NCBI RefSeq assembly: GCF_030056665.1
Contig: NZ_JASHIG010000003.1
Origin: Flectobacillus roseus
Lineage (GTDB): Bacteria; Bacteroidota; Bacteroidia; Cytophagales; Spirosomataceae
Strand: one strand, 5' to 3'
DNA length: 64,000 nt
Shown here: piece after piece, positions 63,006-64,000 of the stretch
How the letters are laid out: each line of letters opens with the position of its first letter
Position numbering within the stretch: position 1 is the stretch's first letter
Position numbers and translations under genes: made by a program
Notes under the pieces: model-generated
Database searches by the model: none
What the model saw: only the letters and a program-made list of their open reading frames with translations
What the model was told of the DNA's origin: nothing

Positions 63006-64000
63006 ATGATTTCTGTAGATAACGTAACAGTAGAGTTTGGCGGTCGTGCGCTATTTGGTGATGTAACATTCAACGTCAACGAAAAAGATAAAATCGCCTT
63101 GATGGGCAAAAACGGAGCGGGGAAATCCACTTTGTTGAAAATTATTGCAGGTGTTGACAAGCCAACCCGTGGTAAAATCTCGAAGCCAGCTGATGCTGTT
63201 ATCGCTTATTTGCCTCAGCATTTATTGACAGAAGACAACTCAACGGTATTTGAAGAAACTTCAAAAGCATTTTCAAATGTGTTGAGTATGAAGGCCGAAA
63301 TCGATGAGCTAAATCACCAACTCGAAACTCGCACTGATTACGAATCTGACGAATACATGGCGATTATCGAGCGTGTTTCTGAAGTAAGTGAGAAATATTA
63401 CTCTATCGAAGAAATCAACTATGATGCGGAGGTTGAAAAAATCTTGTTGGGTTTAGGATTTCTTCGTTCAGATTTTCAGCGCCAAACTAGCGAATTTAGT
63501 GGTGGCTGGCGTATGCGTATCGAATTGGCAAAAATTTTACTCCAAAATCCTGACTTGATTTTGCTAGATGAGCCAACCAACCACATGGACATCGAGTCGA
63601 TACAATGGCTTGAGGACTTTTTGTTGAATAGCGCCAAAGCGGTAATCGTTATTTCTCACGATAGAGCGTTTGTTGATAATATCACCAACCGTACCATTGA
63701 GTTAACAATGGGTAAAATTTATGACTACAAAGTAAATTATACACAATACCAACAACTTCGTAAAGAGCGTTTGGAGCAACAACAGAAAGCGTTTAATGAA
63801 CAGCAAAAAATGATTGCTGAAACGACAGAGTTTATCGAGCGTTTTAAAGGTACATATTCAAAAACTTTGCAAGTGCAGTCACGTGTGAAGATGTTAGAAA
63901 AATTGGATATTGTTCAGGTTGATGAAGTAGATACATCTGCTTTGAATCTAAAGTTTCCACCAGCGCCACGTTCGGGTAACTATCCTGTAATTGCAGAAGG
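63006..64000 (+). CDS. ABC-F family ATPase (3' end outside the window)
   Basis: The first 331 residues are present and the frame is open to the window edge. The first ATPase domain is complete: Walker A GKNGAGKST near 35-43, signature FSGGWRMRIELAK, Walker B LILLDEPTNHMD, H-switch VISHDRAF. It is followed by the charged linker between the two ABC domains (QYQQLRKERLEQQQKAFNEQ). ABC-F proteins act on ribosomes in translation or antibiotic protection and have no membrane part. Which subtype (EttA, Uup or YbiT-like) cannot be decided without the second half. Confidence 0.93.
   Translation, partial: MISVDNVTVEFGGRALFGDVTFNVNEKDKIALMGKNGAGKSTLLKIIAGVDKPTRGKISKPADAVIAYLPQHLLTEDNSTVFEETSKAFSNVLSMKAEIDELNHQLETRTDYESDEYMAIIERVSEVSEKYYSIEEINYDAEVEKILLGLGFLRSDFQRQTSEFSGGWRMRIELAKILLQNPDLILLDEPTNHMDIESIQWLEDFLLNSAKAVIVISHDRAFVDNITNRTIELTMGKIYDYKVNYTQYQQLRKERLEQQQKAFNEQQKMIAETTEFIERFKGTYSKTLQVQSRVKMLEKLDIVQVDEVDTSALNLKFPPAPRSGNYPVIAE

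Overview
The window reads as chromosomal DNA of an AT-rich Bacteroidetes bacterium, most likely a Cytophagia/Spirosomaceae-type organism of the Flectobacillus/Arcicella/Emticicia kind (genus is inference). The support is C-terminal type IX secretion (T9SS) sorting domains on several secreted proteins, Bacteroidetes -7 promoter elements (TAnnTTTG) upstream of genes, a CtlX/arginine-deiminase pair and many family assignments typical of this phylum. About 60 protein genes are supported. No rRNA, tRNA, CRISPR array or intact insertion sequence was seen.

Layout. 0-7 kb: end of a T9SS cargo gene, a dienoyl-CoA-reductase-like SDR, a SUKH-like immunity gene with the wreck of a WHH/HNH nuclease toxin just upstream, a YceI gene with two MarR paralogues, and an Omp85-like outer-membrane protein. 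7-19 kb: maf, rlmF, a TlpA-like thioredoxin, a secreted GH13 amylase, a uracil-DNA-glycosylase-like protein of unknown role, an IscA/ErpA-type iron-sulfur protein, ctlX and arginine deiminase. 20-23.5 kb: one long repeat-rich surface protein. 23.9-34.5 kb: a compact six-gene minus-strand operon, SWIM zinc finger - DUF5691 - MoxR-like AAA+ - DUF5682 - DUF4132 - vWA, the most interesting system in the window. 34.7-42.4 kb: a CotH-type T9SS protein, then a suf iron-sulfur cluster operon (sufC, sufD, GNAT, sufS, sufE, DUF59, bacilliredoxin) without sufB. 42.5-58 kb: TPR protein, DinB, NAD-dependent epimerase, Ppx/GppA, esterase, ExbB/ExbD, MgtC, hybrid histidine kinase, GH20 hexosaminidase, VanZ, thrB and thrA. 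58-64 kb: a second, unrelated vWA + AAA+ (magnesium-chelatase-like) pair, a tyrosine recombinase, rpsU and the start of an ABC-F ATPase.

How the parts relate. The six-gene operon has short gaps, one ATGA start/stop overlap and a terminator hairpin at its end, so the AAA+ ATPase, the vWA metal-binding partner and the four accessory proteins very probably work together as a MoxR-vWA chaperone or conflict-type machine. The suf genes build iron-sulfur clusters, and the IscA-type protein at 16 kb is a likely carrier. thrA and thrB give the first, third and fourth dedicated steps from aspartate towards threonine.

The intergenic DNA is unusual. It is filled with palindromic repeat modules shared between distant loci. 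One hairpin family shows compensatory changes in both arms, an exact 34-base segment occurs 42 kb apart, and one locus looks like a mosaic of two families. A further hairpin puts the start codon of the recombinase gene in the loop of what looks like the rpsU terminator.
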